This document shows, piece after piece, positions 1-12,357 of a stretch of DNA of 64,000 nt (position 1 is the stretch's first letter; every line of letters begins with the position of its first letter). The notes below the pieces were generated by a model. The model searched no databases, was not told where the DNA came from, and saw only the letters and a list, made by a program, of their open reading frames with translations. Origin of the DNA: Serripes groenlandicus. Lineage: Eukaryota > Mollusca > Bivalvia > Cardiida > Cardiidae. The translations under genes and the position numbers were made by a program. The DNA is taken from positions 23,567,235-23,631,234 of the forward strand of contig JASEVX010000011.1 in NCBI GenBank assembly GCA_031761405.1. The letters run 5' to 3'.

Positions 1-6
1 TCTCAC

Positions 7-94
7 CTAACTGTCCCTGTAGCAGAGACCCTGTAGCCTGTCCCAGTATAATAGGTTTACCACCAACCATAGCTGTAGCTTGGGCTTGTTGAAC
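7..94 (-). CDS. PHC-like gene, last exon in window
   Basis: The exon is 88 nt, with acceptor TTGTTCAG and a donor at positions 5-6. It reads VQQAQATAMVGGKPIILGQA and onward in the frame set by the previous exon. The gene continues beyond the left edge. Confidence 0.5.
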
Positions 95-3000
95 CTGAAC
101 AATACAGATAAATACACATCAACCAAAGGGTTAGTTAAAAGGATTGATTGGGTTTTAATGACGTTTTCAAAAATCTTTTCTTCAATTCAATCATATTTGA
201 ACTCAAACTCGAGATATCCTGTGAAATGATTAAACAAGAGGGCCATGATGGCCCTGGAATCGCTCACCTGATTTTTTTTTTCACTTTAGCTATATAAGCC
301 CCGACCAATCAACATGGCTTAAAGGAATCTGATAGAGGGTCATCCAAGGAACATTTCTACAAAATTATTTGAAAATCGGCCTGACACTTTTGGAGGAGAA
401 GATTTTTTAAGTTTTCACTATAGCCATATAACGCAAAAAAGCCCCGCCCCCCCCCTGGCGGCCATGTTTTTCGACCAATCAACATGGCTTCAAGGAATCT
501 GATAGAGAGTCACCCAAGGAACATTTCTACACAATAAGTTCAAAATCTGCCAACCAATTTGGGAGGAGAAGAATTTTGAAGTTTTTTTCGTTTCGTTGCC
601 ATGGAAACCAGAATTCTGCATGGATCCCAATAATTTGAAGGAATTCTGGTGAGGTCATTGAGAGGATGCTTTCTGTGAAGTTTCATCCCAATTAACCCAC
701 TGGTTACTGAGGAGAAGATGTTGAAGATTTTTTAAGTTTTCACTATAACCATAAAAGGCAAAATAGCCCCGCCCCCTGGCGGCCATGTTTTTCGACCAAT
801 CAACATGGCTTGAAAGAATCTGATAGAGGGTCACCCAAGGAACATTTCTACAAAATTATTTGAAAATCAGCCTGACACTTTTGGAGGAGAAGATTTTTTA
901 AGTTTGCACTATAGCCATATTGGCAAAATAGCCCCCCCCCCCCCACCCTGGGGGCCATGTTTTTCGACCAATCAACATGGCTTGAAGGAATCTGATAGAG
1001 GGTCACCCAAGGATCATTTCTACAAAATAATTTGAAAATCGGCCTGACACTTTGGGAGGAGAAGATTTTTCAGAATTTTGAAGTTTTTTTCATTTCGTTG
1101 CCATGGAAACCAGAATTCTGCATGGATCCCAAAAATTTTAAGGAATTCTGGTGAGGACATTGCGAGGATGCTTTCTGTGAAGTTTCATCCCAGTTGACCC
1201 ACCGGTTACAGAGGAGAAAATGTTGACGGACGACGGACGCCGGACATAGGGCGATCACAATAACTCACCCTGAGCACTTCGTGCACAGGTGAGCTAAAAA
1301 CCTTAAATACTGCCACTACATGTAAACAGCCTGTTGAAGGTAATAAAAAAATAGCATTGTCTTATATATTTTATAAACTCTTTCACATATACAGCAAATC
1401 GAGAGCAGATGACTTGGAAAATATTGTCAAAAATGTGAACAATCTTTTTCAGGAGACTTTTATTATTTAATAGAGTTGAAAGGATCATGGCAAAAGGAGA
1501 AATTGCAATTTGAGCCCGGGGAGAAATTGCTCATGATGAGCAATTTCTCCTTTACTCACAATGTTTTAAAATGGTGTCTGTATGAAGCAAAGGGTTAGCC
1601 ATCAACCTTCTGAAATTCCTGAGGTTACTGAATAAGACAAGTTTGACTTTCCAAAAAGTTACATTAAGTCTGCATCCTTTCAAACATATAAACTCACCGG
1701 TCCGAGTGTGTGAATCTGTGCTTGTTGTTGTTGCTGCGAACTTTGTTGCTGTTGATGTTGTTGTTGCTGTAGGGTCCCCTGCTGATGTTGTTTATTTACC
1801 CCCGACTGTACAGTTTTAGATGTGTTAGTTGTTCCAGTGGCTGTACTCGTCATCTGTGTCAGTTGTGTGTTACCTCCCGATGAGATACTGATCATGTTGG
1901 GAGTGGTAGGCTGTAAGAATACCAGATGTCATGTAGAATAGGAGTTCAGAGTAGAAAACAATGTAGACAAGCAAATTCAGAGAATTATGGTCCCCCGCTT
2001 TGGGGGTTTTATTGGTTGGGTTGCAACGCTTCCTGGCATATTGTAACTGTCTTTTCTGTCTAGAGAAGGCTTTATTGTTTATAGTAATATGTCAGTTGTA
2101 TTTGTGAAGTCTAAACAGATTGACCTCATTAAATTATAAGGAAAATTAAATCATCCAAAAAGCGGTTGCAGAGAGATAGCCCGGAAATGAATTAAGTCAT
2201 ACATAGCCGGATGGTGGGGTAAAACTCCGTGAAAAATCATCCAACCGGAACGCAAACACGATATGCGCATCTACACTTGGTGGTGATCCTTCCTATAAAG
2301 TTTCATCAAATTCCAAAAAGCGGTTGCAGAGAAATAGCCCGGAAAAATGAATTTAGTCATACATAGCCGGATGGTGGGGTAAAGGGCCATAACTCCGTGA
2401 AAAATCATCCAACCGGAACGCAAACACGATATGCGCATCTACACTTGGTGGTGATCCTTCCTATGAAGTTTCATAAAATTCCAAAAAGCGGTTGCAGAGA
2501 AATAGCCCGGAAATGAATTTAGTCATACATAGCCTGATGGTGGAGTAAAGGGCCATAACTCCGTGAAAAATAATCCAACCGGAACGCAAACACGATATGC
2601 GCATCTACACTTGGTGGTGATCCTTCCTATGAAGTTTCATAAAATTCCAAAAAGCGGTTGCAGAGAAATAGCCCGGAAATGAATTTATTCATACATAGCC
2701 TGATGGTGGGGTAAAGGGCCATAACTCCGTGCAAAATAATCCAACCGGAACGCAAACACGATATGCGCATCTACACTTGGTGGTGATCCTTCCTATGAAG
2801 TTTCATCAAATTCCAAAAAGCGGTTGCAGAGAAATAGCCCGGAAATGAATTTAGTCATACATAGGGGTAAAGGGCCATAACTCCGTGAAAAATAATCCAA
2901 CCGGAACGCAAACACGATATGCGCATCTACACTTGGTGGTGATCCTTCCTATGAAGTTTCATCAAATTCGAAAAAGCGGTTGCAGAGAAATAGCCCGGAA

Positions 3001-6000
3001 ACGAAAGTGTGACAGCGTGACGGACTGACGGACTGACGAATGAGAAATAATAGTCCCCGCGCTTTCGCGAAAGCGGGGGACAAAAATGTGTTACAGGTTA
3101 AAAGTTCAGTGTAAACATTGTAAAAAATGTCATAAAGGTAAAAAGTTCAATGTAAACAATGTTGAAAATGTCATCAAGGTTAGAAGTTCAATGTAAAACA
3201 ATGTAGGAGGTCTAGATAAGGAGAGAGTAATTGGGTCTTTTCCCACCAAAATCTCTATCATTATCCAACCATCTCAGTCAGATGATTCTTTTGAGTACCC
3301 ACAGAATAGGGTTTGAGTGTCAAATAAGGTTTATGGAATGTGAAATACACTCCATATCTAGAGCTCTGTTGAAAAGAAGGTATCCTGTTAAAACCAATGT
3401 TGAATACCCTTTCTCACATACTTAACAAGAGCGCCGCGAAGCGAACCCCAACACTCTTCTGTTTTTTCTAAGTCAAAAAAGTCTTGAGTTATGTGACTTG
3501 ACATAGACATGCGTATTGTTCCTTGGAACATGTGTACCAAGTTTCCTTTGAAAATGTTGAACTTTTTTATTAATGAGGTATGGTTCAAGTTTTGTGACGG
3601 CGCAAGATTACAACGACGCAAATGGTATCACAATATCCCAACCTTTTTTTTCTTCGAAAAACAGATGAGCTAAAAATGCAGCAATTGACTTTGAAAAGAA
3701 ATATGGAAAAACAAGTTTATTTTTTGCAGAGATTTGAAAACATAGTCGCAATAGGTGAAATTTGCTTTATTATAATCATTATCTCCTTTTGCCAAAATGT
3801 TTCCAAATGTCAACTTTTGCAAACGCTTTAATTTGTGTCTGCATGTGGGAAAGGGTTCATACCATGGTACCTTAATCCGATTCTTTAATGAAAGAGGATA
3901 AATGCATATTAAGAAGAGCAAGATCGCCAAATGTCACAAAATACGCCATTCCTGTTTTTTTGAGACCAAGTATAGTGATAATTTGTTGTACATCAGCCAA
4001 ACTTAGAGAGCGGACACTGTTAGTACAGTTTTGGCCATTTCGAGGGACATAATTCTGTAGTGACTAAGATAATGTTGTAAATTATCAAACCTGACCAAGA
4101 TATTCTACCCATCAACATATTGTCTAAATTTGGTGATGATCGGATCAAGGCTTCACTAGTTATTTAGCTGACAAGACCAATTTTAGGTAATTTCTATAAT
4201 TAAAGGGCAATAACTCTCTATCGACTGGAGCTAATTATTGAACTTGTCCGAGATATTACGCCAATACATATTCTGACCAAATTTGGTGATGATTGGACAA
4301 AGGCTCCTAAAGTTATTGAGCTGACAAGACCAATTTTAGGTAATTTCTATAATTAAAGAGAGATAACTCTTGATTGACTAAAGCGATATGGCTAGTTATC
4401 GAACTTGTCCGAGATATTATGCCAGTACACATTCTGACCAAATTTGGTGATGATTGGACAAAGGCTTCTAAAGTTATTGAGCTGACAAGACTAATTTTAG
4501 GTAATTTCTATAGTTAAAGAGCAATTACTCTTGATTGACTAAAGCGATATGGCTAGTTATCGAACTTGTCTGAGATATTACGCCAGTACACAATCATTCT
4601 GATCAAATTTGGTGATGATTGGATAAAGGCTTCTAAAGTTATTGAGCTGACAAAACCAATTTTAGGTAATTTCTATAATTAAAGAGCGATAACTCTCAAT
4701 TGACTAAAGCGATATGGCTAGTTATCAAACTTGTCCGAGAAATTATGTCAATACACATTCTGACCAAATTTGGGGATGATTGGACAAGGCTTCTAAAGTT
4801 ATTGAGCTGACAAGATTAATTTTAGGTAATTTCTATAATAAAAGGGCAATAACGCTTGATTGACTTAAGCGATATGGCTAGTGATCGAACTTGTCCGAGA
4901 TATTATGCCAATACAAATTCTGACCAAATTTGGTGATGCTTACTTAGACAAAAGCTTCCTAAGTTATTGAGCTGACAAGACCAATTTTAGGTAATTTTTA
5001 TAATTAAAGGGCGATAACTCTTGATTGACTAAAGCGATAGGGCTAGTTATCGAACTTGTCCGAGATATTATGCCAATACACATTCTGACTAAATTTGGTG
5101 ATGATTGGACAAAGGCTTCTAAAGTTGTTGAGCTGACAAGACCAATTTTGGATAATTTCTATAATTAAAGGGCAATAACACTTGATTGACTACAGCGATA
5201 TAGCTAGTTATCACACTTGTCCGAGATATTATCCCAATACACATTCTGACTAAATTTGGTGATGATTGGACAAAGGCTTCTAAAGTTATTGAGCTGACAA
5301 CATGCTGGACGCGCGTATAAAAACCTAGAAATAGGTATTATAATGTTAACTTGGTTTTAGTCTTACCTTTGATCACAGATTTATGTTAACCTGAAACACG
5401 AATTGTTCATAACTTGCTATCATCAGTACTTCACACAAGCTTCTAAGGCAAATGACTCCCTTCCCACAGTTCGCAGACGTAGACCCAAAATTGATCATGT
5501 TAATATCGTATTTTCAATTCCAAAAGTATTGCTTATTGTTACTTAGATCTAAAAATATGTTTAAAACTAAGAATAACAAGAGGGCCATGAGGCCCTGGAT
5601 CACTCACCTGAGAATAGGCTTTTTAAGACTTACCTCTTTCAGCACAAATGGCAATATCATGACAAAATTTCTGACAAAGTTTCAAGCTGCTCAAGTCAAA
5701 GTTAACAAGATAGTTCTACAATTTGGCCTAGTGACCTAGTTTTGACCTGACCTGACCCATATTCAAACTTAGCCTAGATATAATGAAGACAAATAGTCTG
5801 ACTAAGTTTCAACATGCTCAAGCCAAAATTGCGGCTTCCAAGATTGTTCTTCAATTTGGCTGAGTGACCTACTTTTTAACAGACATGACCAATATTCGAA
5901 CTTGGCCTACATATCATCAAGACAAACATTCTGATAAAGTTTCAACATGCTCAAATTAAAAATGCAGCATCCAGAGTGTTAACAAGATTTCCCTTCAATT

Positions 6001-9000
6001 TGGCCTAGTTTCTGACCCAAAATGACCCATATTCGAACTTGACCTAGATACAATTCAGAAAAACATTCTGACCAAATTTTAAGCTGCTGAAGCTTCTACA
6101 GTGTTAACAAGATTTCCCTTTAATTTGGCCTAGTGACCTAGTTTCTGACCAAATATGACCCAAATATGACCCATATAGGAACTAGACCTAGATATTATAA
6201 AGACTAACATTCTGACAAAATTTCAAGCTGCTGAAACAAAAATCACGACCTCTAGAGTGTTAACAATATTGTCCTTCAAGTTGACCTAGTGACCTACTGT
6301 TTAACCCAACATGACCCTTATTCGAACTTGACCTACATATCATCAGGACAACCATTCTGATACAGTTTCAACAGGCTCAAGTTAAATTGATTGATTGATT
6401 GGGGTTTAACGCCGTTTTTAACAATTTCTCAATTATATCACGGCGGCCAGTTCACCTACTCATGCATTTCCTGGTTTTCTCACACCAGTACTCCACACAA
6501 CAATCTTCCCAAGCAACTGGTTGCTTTTCCACATAGACTTAGCCCATTGGTGGAAGACGAATGACGCATGTCGCATTGACTTTTGTCAATCGTTGGAAAG
6601 AAAGTTGGCCGAGTCGGGATTCGAACTCACAACCCCTGGATTGACAGCCCGCATCGGCTCAAGTTAAAAATGCACCGTCCAAAGTTTTAACAAGATTTTC
6701 CTTCAATTTAGTGATCTAGTTTCTGACCAAATATGGACTTGACCTAGATATCATTCAGACAAACATTCTAAAATATTTCAAGCTGCTGAAGCAAAAAATG
6801 CAGCCTCCAGAGTGTTAACAAGATTTTTCCTAGTGACCTAGTTTTTAACCCAGCATAACCCATATTCGAACTTGGCCTAGATATCATTAAGATAAACATC
6901 TTGACTAAATGTTAAGCTGCTGAAGCAAAAAATGTGGCTTCTACAGTGTTTACAAGATTTCCCTTCAATTTGGCCTAGTGACCTAGTTTCTGACCAAATA
7001 TTACCCATATTCGAACTTGACCTAAATATTATTAAGACAAAATTTCAAACTGTTAACAAGATTTTCCTTTGATTTGGCCTAGTGACCTAATTCTTTTTGA
7101 CCCAACATGACCTATATTCGAACTTGGTCTAGATATCTCTAATACAAACATTCTAACAAAGTTTCAACATGCTCAAGCTTAAAATGCAGCTTCCAGAGTG
7201 TTAACAAGATTTTCATTTAATTTGATCTAGTGACCTAGTTTGTGACCCCACATAACCCAGTTTCGAACTTGGCCTAGATTTATTAGAGATGTATGGTCTG
7301 ATAAACTTTCATGATGATTGGATGTAAAATGTTGCCTCTAGAGTGTTAATGAGCAAATTTTGATGACGGGCGACAAATGCCGAGCGCCGGACAAAAGGCG
7401 ATCACAATAACTCACCTTGAGCACGAAGGTGAGCTAAAAATAAATAATAAGACTTTTTCATCAATGTGAAACTTTTAAACCTGCTGATAATGTTTTCAAC
7501 TTACCGTTGTAGGGCCCTGCGACATTTGAGTAAACATGTTTGTATTTGGTCGACCCTGCATTGCCACCATGTTGGCCATGTTGATCTGCTGGGGGTTCAT
7601 GTTGACCATGTTAGCTTGCATTGCAGCTGTAACAAGAACAAATAGATTAGAGCGAAGTCGGGCAAAAAAGGCTTCACGTTAAATCTCCCTTCAAGAATCA
7701 CCAGACATCTAGCTTTGTAACAAGAACAAATAGCAAGAACTTTCCAACATAAAACTTATCCAAAGCAGACAACTTTAAAAACATATTGGCAAAAGTGTGA
7801 AAAATCTCCATTATTGAGAGATCTATGCCACACAGTATCTCTCTTATTACACAAATAAACCCTGTAATGGCTTCTCTCAGGGTTTGAAGATAAAATAAGA
7901 ATATTAACCCTTTCTTACTTACAACAAATCTGCAGCAGACGCCATTTACATCTGTGGACATATGTAATAAATCTCTTAAACAAGAGGGCCATGATGGCCC
8001 TGGAATCGCTCACCTGATTTTTTTTTTCACTTTAGCTATATAAGCCCCGCCATCTGGCGGGCATAGTTTCCAACCAATCAACTTGGCTTTAAGGAATCTG
8101 ATAGAGGGTCACCCTAGGAACATTTCTACAAAATTATTTGAAAATCGGCCTGACACTTTTGAAGAAGAAGATTTTTTAAGTTTTCACTATAGCAATAAAA
8201 GGCAAAATAGCCCCGCCCCCTGGCGGCCATGTTTTTTGACCAATCAACATGGCTTGAAGGAATCTGATAGAGGGTCATCCAAGGAACATTTCTACAAAAT
8301 TATTTGAAAATCGGCCCGACACTTTTGGAGGAGAAGATTTTTTAAGTTTGCACTATAGCTATATAAGGCAAAAAAGCCCCGCCCCCCCTGGCGGCCATCA
8401 TTTTCGACCAATCAACATGGCTTGAAGGAATCTGATAGAGGGTCATCCAAGGAACATTTCTACAAAATTATTTGAAAATCGGCCTGACACTTTCGGAGAA
8501 GAAGATTTTTTAAGAATTTTGAAGTTTTTTTCATTTCGTTGCCATGGAAACCAGAATTCTGCATGGATCCCAAAAATTTTAAGGAATTCTGGTGAGGACA
8601 TTGAGAGGATGCTTTCTGTGAAGTTTCATCCCAGTTGACCCACCGGTTACAGAGGAGAAAATGTTGACGGACGACGGACGCCGGACATAGGGCGATCACA
8701 ATAACTCACCCTGAGCACTTCGTGCACAGGTGAGCTAAAAATGAATCTCTCTCTCATATTAACCCTTTCCCTCATATAGACGCTTTCTGACGCCTCTGCA
8801 GCAGACGGCTTTTTGAAAACAGTGACAAAAGAAGAAATTGCACAAAACGTGCAATTTCTCCTTTTGCCACAATGTTTTCCACTTTTTGTCATAGGTTATC
8901 CATTCAATTATTGAGATTTTCTATTTTTTGACAAAATACGTTCTAAGTCGTCTGCTGCAGAATTACGTATGAGGGAAAGAGTTAAATAATAAACAAGCTT

Positions 9001-11403
9001 TTACCTTGCATGTTTTGTAACATCAGCTGTTGATTGTAGGCAAACTGTGGCAGATAAGGCGGGCTCTGCATAGCTTGATGGATCACTTGTACCTGCGGTA
9101 GCTGACCTAGCTGTTGGGGTCGCATCGTCCCTATGTTGTTCATTGGGTTCGTAGCCATGGCCATACTAAGAGGCACAGAGGTCATGTTGTGACCCTGAAG
9201 ATTTGGCATTACATGTTGCGGCTGCTGAGGTGCAATCTGAAAAGTTATCAACAGAGGACGAGATAAGGGGTAGTCATTTGGTGACATATTTCTCACATGT
9301 TTTATATCTCTTATGACTCGAGTCGACCAAACCCTATGTTGTGGGTACTCAAACAGAATCGTCTCAGTTAAAAAAAATTATTTTGAGTTCCCAAAAGAAA
9401 GAGTTTGAGCATCAAATAAGGGTTTTAACCCGTTCCCTCATATAAACGCTTTCTGACGCCTCTGCAACAGACGGCTTTTTGAAAAACATAGTGACAAAAG
9501 AAGAAATTGCTCAAAATGAGCAAATTCTCCTTTTGCCATTATGTTTTCCACTTTTAGTCATAGGTTATCCATTCAATTATAGAGATTTTCTATTTTTTGA
9601 CAAAATATGTTCAAAATCATCTGCTGCAGAATTGTCGTATGAGGGAAAAAGGGTTAAAGTTTGTAATACTCACCTTATCTAAGGCTCTGTCTCTATTTTT
9701 TTTTTTAAAAAACTAAATTCATTCTCATTAAACTTGTGATACATATTATAACAAGACGACCCTTAATCAACCACCTGACTCAGTGCTGGTACAGTAGCGA
9801 ATGTGTAACTGCTAATTTGAGGAAATATTTATTAAGAAAGGGAAATAAACTTTAACCCTTTTCCTCATACGACAATTCTGCAGCAGACAACTTTGAACAT
9901 ATTTTGTTACAAAATAGAAAATCTCTATAATTGAATGGATAACCAAAACTAAAAGTAGAAAACATTGTGGCAAAAGGAGAAATTGCTCATTTTGAGCAAT
10001 TTCTTCCTTTGTCACTATGTTTTCAAAAAGCTGTCTGCTGCAGACGTCAGAAAGCATCTATATGAGGTTAAGGTTTAAAGAATGGACACTGTAAATGAAA
10101 CAGCACATCAGTAAAGGACATTCGTAATAAGGCATTTTAAACATACTGTGGAAAGCCAAAAATATAAAGGGTAGTTATCCCCAAACCCTGGCAGCCATAC
10201 GTTTCCACCAAGCAATATGGCTTGAGCAAGTTTTACAAAGAGTCACATAAAAAATATTCTAACAATTTCTAACAAATTATCTTGGAATCAGTTTCAAGCC
10301 ACGACAACATACAATATCCAGTTATAGTTCAAATTATTGCTGGCATCATTAAAGTAAATTATATTTTCAGTTTACTGTTTTAGCATGCATGCAAGGTGTA
10401 CAGATGTCAATGTTCTTTCATGATTATAAAATCTACGAACAATTTGAACTGATATCCACTGCCAAAATGGGCTATAACCTGTGTTCATTAGGTTATCATA
10501 GCAATTGATTGATTGGGGTTTAATGCCGTTTTTAACAATTTCTCAGTTATATCACGGCGGCCAGTTCACCTACTCATACATTTCCTGGTTTTCTCACACC
10601 AGTACTCCACACAACAATCTTCCCAAGCAACTGGCTACTTTTCCACATAGACATAGCCCATTGGTGGAAGACGAATGACGCATATCGCATTGACTTTTGT
10701 CAATCGTCGAAAAGAAAGTTAGCCGAGCCGGGATTTGAACTCACAATCCCTGGATTGACAGCCCGCGTCGTTACCGGGCTCGGCGTTATCATAGCAAACT
10801 TGCAAGGATAACTTTTCCAGATAATGTTTTAAAAAAAAACATTATTTTTTATCAAATCCATCTCATCATTGTCAATTACTTATCAGTTAAAAACTTTACA
10901 GCAGATTACTTTGAAAACGTCTTTAAAAAAATGTTGAAAGTTTCTATATTTATAGTAGATATTACAGTATAATTATTGAATAGAGTTGAAAAACATGTTG
11001 CAAAAGGATAATGAGCTATTTCTTCTTTTTTCAAACCGTTTTCAAAAGTCTTCTGCTATATATTATGTGTCTGCATACAGAAAAGGGTTATAATGCTACA
11101 ATGGACATACAGAAAATCAACACAACTTACCTGTTGTAACTGTGGAAGTTGCTGAATTGGCTGTTGTTGAATTGATTGCTGTTGCTGGATTGGCTGCTGT
11201 TGTGGTTGTATTGATGGTGGTTGCCCTGTGGTTGCCTGCTGTGTTGGCTGCTGTTGATTTTGAGATTGTTGGGCTGGGTTTTGTGATATTTGTCTTTGTG
11301 TACCAGCTGCTGTTTGTTGTTGCTGGGCCTGCTGCTGCTGCTGTTGTTGGTTGGACTGCGTATTTTGCTGATTATCTGTCATTCTGTCTATATGTATTGC
11401 ATA
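7..11403 (-). CDS. Gln-rich polyhomeotic-like protein, five exons, partial at both ends
   Basis: Five minus-strand exons can be joined in phase: 11403-11131, 9236-9005, 7626-7505, 1910-1698 and 94-7. They give about 309 residues. Every junction has AG/GT, and the phases fit (0, 0, 1, 0, 0, leaving 1 nt at the window edge). The protein is very rich in Gln, Asn, Met and Thr. The second exon holds the stretch QVQVIHQAM..PPYLPQF followed by NQQLML. This resembles the N-terminal motif of PHC proteins (VQVIQQAL..PP, then a tyrosine-containing Gln/Leu-rich helix), so a Polycomb PRC1 polyhomeotic subunit is my best guess. The diagnostic FCS zinc finger and SAM domain would lie downstream, outside the window, so the call is tentative. 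The first seen exon is open upstream of its internal Met (codon 8), so the true start is probably further upstream. Other Gln-rich transcription cofactors remain possible. Confidence 0.5.
140..215 (-). repeat. Degenerate SINE 3' end
   Basis: GATTGATTGGGTTTTAATGA matches the minus-strand tail of the SINE seen whole at 10505. Confidence 0.4.
232..1300 (+). mobile_element. AACAAGAGGGCC element with internal array of about 160-170 bp
   Basis: It starts AACAAGAGGGCCATGATGGC (hairpin) and ends in a CTCACC..GGTGAG hairpin plus AGCTAAAAA. Internal units repeat TGGCGGCCATGTTTTTCGAC, a TCTGATAGAG block and an AACATTTCTACA block. It lies in the last visible intron of the PHC-like gene. Similar copies are at 7978, 31681 (inverted) and, more distantly, 58178. 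Confidence 0.8.
1375..1596 (-). repeat. Degenerate TTAA MITE copy
   Basis: AAACTCTTTCACATATACA at one end, the central palindrome AAATTGCTCATGATGAGC, and CAAAGGGTTAG at the other end. Confidence 0.55.
1698..1910 (-). CDS. PHC-like gene, Ser/Thr- and Gln-rich exon
   Basis: The exon has 71 codons, phase 0 at both ends, with acceptor TTCTTACAG and donor GTGAGT. It encodes PTTPNMISISSGG, then a Thr-rich run, then a His/Gln-rich run. Confidence 0.6.
1988..3081 (+). mobile_element. Element with 166 bp tandem units and GTCCCC hairpin ends
   Basis: Five full units plus a partial one start at about 2155, 2313, 2481, 2647, 2813 and 2969. Each contains AAAAAGCGGTTGCAGAGAAA, a GGGCCATAACTCCGTG block and CGCATCTACACTTGGTGGTG. 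The left end has GTCCCCCGCTTT and the right end is the hairpin CGCTTTCGCGAAAGCG inside GTCCCC..GGGGGAC. Units are nearly identical, so the array is fairly young. Confidence 0.85.
3425..3640 (+). mobile_element. Fragment beginning AACAAGAGCGCCGCG
   Basis: The start AACAAGAG plus hairpin GCGCCGCGAAGCG matches the terminal design of the other AACAAGA elements. The far end is unclear. Confidence 0.4.
3665..3858 (+). repeat. Degenerate TTAA MITE copy
   Basis: Remnants are GCAGCAATTGACTTTGAAAA, TATCTCCTTTTGCCAAAATG and TGCATGTGGGAAAGGGTT. Confidence 0.5.
4075..5300 (+). repeat. Tandem array, about 163 bp units
   Basis: GAGCTGACAAG recurs near 4160, 4317, 4478, 4642, 4805, 4968, 5131 and 5290. Units also share ACTTGTCCGAGATATTA and TTTGGTGATGATTGGACAAA. 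No spacers, genes or clear terminal hairpins are seen. It probably forms the core of an element like its neighbours. Confidence 0.85.
5575..7440 (+). mobile_element. AACAAGAGGGCC-type element with a different internal array, split by a SINE
   Basis: It starts AACAAGAGGGCCATGAGGCC and ends in a CTCACC..GGTGAG hairpin plus AGCTAAAAA. The internal degenerate units (GTTAACAAGATT, TTGGCCTAGTGACCTAG, CATATTCGAACTTG) are unrelated to those of the 232 and 7978 copies. A SINE with a 13 bp duplication sits at 6387-6655. Confidence 0.8.
6387..6655 (-). mobile_element. tRNA-derived SINE, 5' truncated, 13 bp target duplication
   Basis: GGCTCAAGTTAAA is duplicated exactly at 6374-6386 and 6656-6668. Read on the minus strand it has a B-box GAGTTCGAATCCCG, a body with ATGACGAATGCG-like segments, GGCCGCCGTGATATAA and an (ATCA)n tail. 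About 30 bp of the tRNA head is missing compared with 61880. Confidence 0.92.
7505..7626 (-). CDS. PHC-like gene, Met/Asn-rich exon
   Basis: The exon is 122 nt; the split Ala codon at its 5' end completes the preceding exon, and it ends in phase 0. The acceptor is GTTACAG and the donor GTAAG. The repeated pattern ANMVNMN, ANMVAMQ suggests a low-complexity spacer. Confidence 0.6.
7978..8741 (+). mobile_element. AACAAGAGGGCC element
   Basis: It has the same termini and internal units as 232-1300, with two to three units of TGGCGGCCATGTTTTTTGAC type. It is followed almost at once by a TTAA MITE at 8759. Confidence 0.82.
8759..8985 (+). repeat. TTAA MITE (subfamily A, forward)
   Basis: This is a reference copy of the family. 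TTAACCCTTTCCCTCATA leads into AGACGCTTTCTGACGCC, CTGCAGCAGACGGC, a central palindrome AAATTGCAC..GTGCAATTT and the inverted end TATGAGGGAAAGAGTTAA. Terminal TTAA could be a target duplication or part of the TIR. There is no ORF, so it is non-autonomous. Confidence 0.88.
9005..9236 (-). CDS. PHC-like gene, exon with conserved N-terminal motif
   Basis: The exon is 232 nt and ends in phase 1, with acceptor TTTTCAG and donor GTAAAAG. It encodes a Met/Gln-rich segment and the QVIHQAM..PPYLPQF motif that supports the polyhomeotic assignment. Confidence 0.65.
9425..9657 (+). repeat. TTAA MITE (A, forward)
   Basis: Complete copy in the PHC-like intron between 9236 and 11131, with central palindrome AAATTGCTCAAAATGAGCAA. 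Confidence 0.85.
9852..10078 (-). repeat. TTAA MITE (A, reverse)
   Basis: Complete copy opposite to its neighbour at 9425, so the pair could fold on itself in RNA. Confidence 0.85.
10505..10784 (-). mobile_element. tRNA-derived SINE, full length, 13 bp target duplication
   Basis: GTTATCATAGCAA is repeated at 10492-10504 and 10785-10797. The element carries the tRNA-like head, the shared body and the (ATCA)n tail, and is close to 280 bp. Confidence 0.92.
10887..11092 (-). repeat. Degenerate TTAA MITE (subfamily B)
   Basis: Remnants are TTTACAGCAGATTACTTTGA, GAATAGAGTTGAAAA, TTCAAAAGTCTTCTGCT and AGAAAAGGGTTA. Confidence 0.55.
11131..11403 (-). CDS. PHC-like gene, exon with poly-Gln
   Basis: The exon has 91 codons, phase 0 at both ends, with acceptor TTCCAG at 11404-11409 and donor GTAAGT ending at 11130. 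It is dominated by Gln runs with Asn, Pro and Thr, encoded by mixed CAA and CAG codons. The frame is open for seven codons before the first Met, so that Met need not be the initiator. Confidence 0.6.
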
Positions 11404-11444
11404 CTGGAAATAGGAAGAGACAATTTTTAATCAGCCAACTGTGA

Positions 11445-11673
11445 TTAACCCTTTCCCGCTTGCAGACGCATTCTGATGCATGTGCAGCAGACGACTTTTG
11501 AAAACAATGTGACATAAGAATAAATTTCCCAAAACAAGCAATTTCTCCTTTTGCCACAATGTTTTCAACTATTTTTAATAATAAAACCCTTATTTATGAA
11601 GATTTTTCATGTTTTTGTCAACATGTTTTCGAAGTCGTCTGCTGCAGATTTGTTGTATGTGGGAAAGGGTTAA
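11445..11673 (+). repeat. TTAA MITE (subfamily B, forward)
   Basis: It differs from A in the terminal TGTGGGAAAGGG and in the inner TTTTCAAC..ATTTAATAATA segment. Confidence 0.82.
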
Positions 11674-11755
11674 AGTCAAAGTATGGTTTTCACATATAAT
11701 CAAAATCTCCCAATTTTTCTTGGAGAGTGATTCTGTAACAGTAAACCTCCCATAT

Positions 11756-11984
11756 TTAACCCTTTCCCTCATATAGATGCTTTCTGAGCCTCTGCAGCAG
11801 ACAGCTTTTTGAAAACATAGTGACAAAAGAAGAAATTGCTCAAAATGAGCAATTTCTCCTTTTGCTACAATGTTTTCCACTTTTAGTCATAGGTTATCCA
11901 TTCAATTATAGAGATTTTCTATTTTTTGACAAAATATGTTCAAAGTTGTCTGCTGCAGAATTGTTGTATGGGGGAAAGGGTTAA
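11756..11984 (+). repeat. TTAA MITE (A, forward)
   Basis: Both TTAA-bounded ends and the central palindrome AAATTGCTCAAAATGAGCAA are intact. Confidence 0.87.
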
Positions 11985-12357
11985 GGGTTGTCTCCTGCAG
12001 TACTTGTGCCTTCAAAAATCTTTAACCTATCAGCTACAGCAGTGCCTACACTGGAACAGATTTCATTTTCACCAACACTTTCACTATATTAAGAAAGGTT
12101 TTGCCAGCTGTCAAAAGTCATTTCCATTTTCTAATACAATTGTAGAAGTCCTTTTCGCTGAGATATGTTTTTGTACCAAAATTAGAGTCAGTAGCCGGTT
12201 CTTATTGAAAACCCTGAACATATTAACATTGGAACCGGTTATTTTCGAATTGGTATATATCGGTACTTTTTCAGAGTTTATGAAGTGATTATTTGGTCTT
12301 GTACCAATACTAGGTTCCGGTGTTGAACCCTTTGTGGTCAAAATCCGGTCATATTGA

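Noticed and set aside
2155..3010. Regular repeats that could suggest a CRISPR or repeat-spacer array
   Set aside because: Units are directly adjacent at about 166 bp with no unique spacers, and the genome is eukaryotic; it is a tandem array within an element.
11142..11444. Plus-strand ORF rich in Val, Ala and Leu
   Set aside because: It is the antisense reading of the Gln-rich exon 11131-11403, which has supported splice sites and phase on the minus strand.
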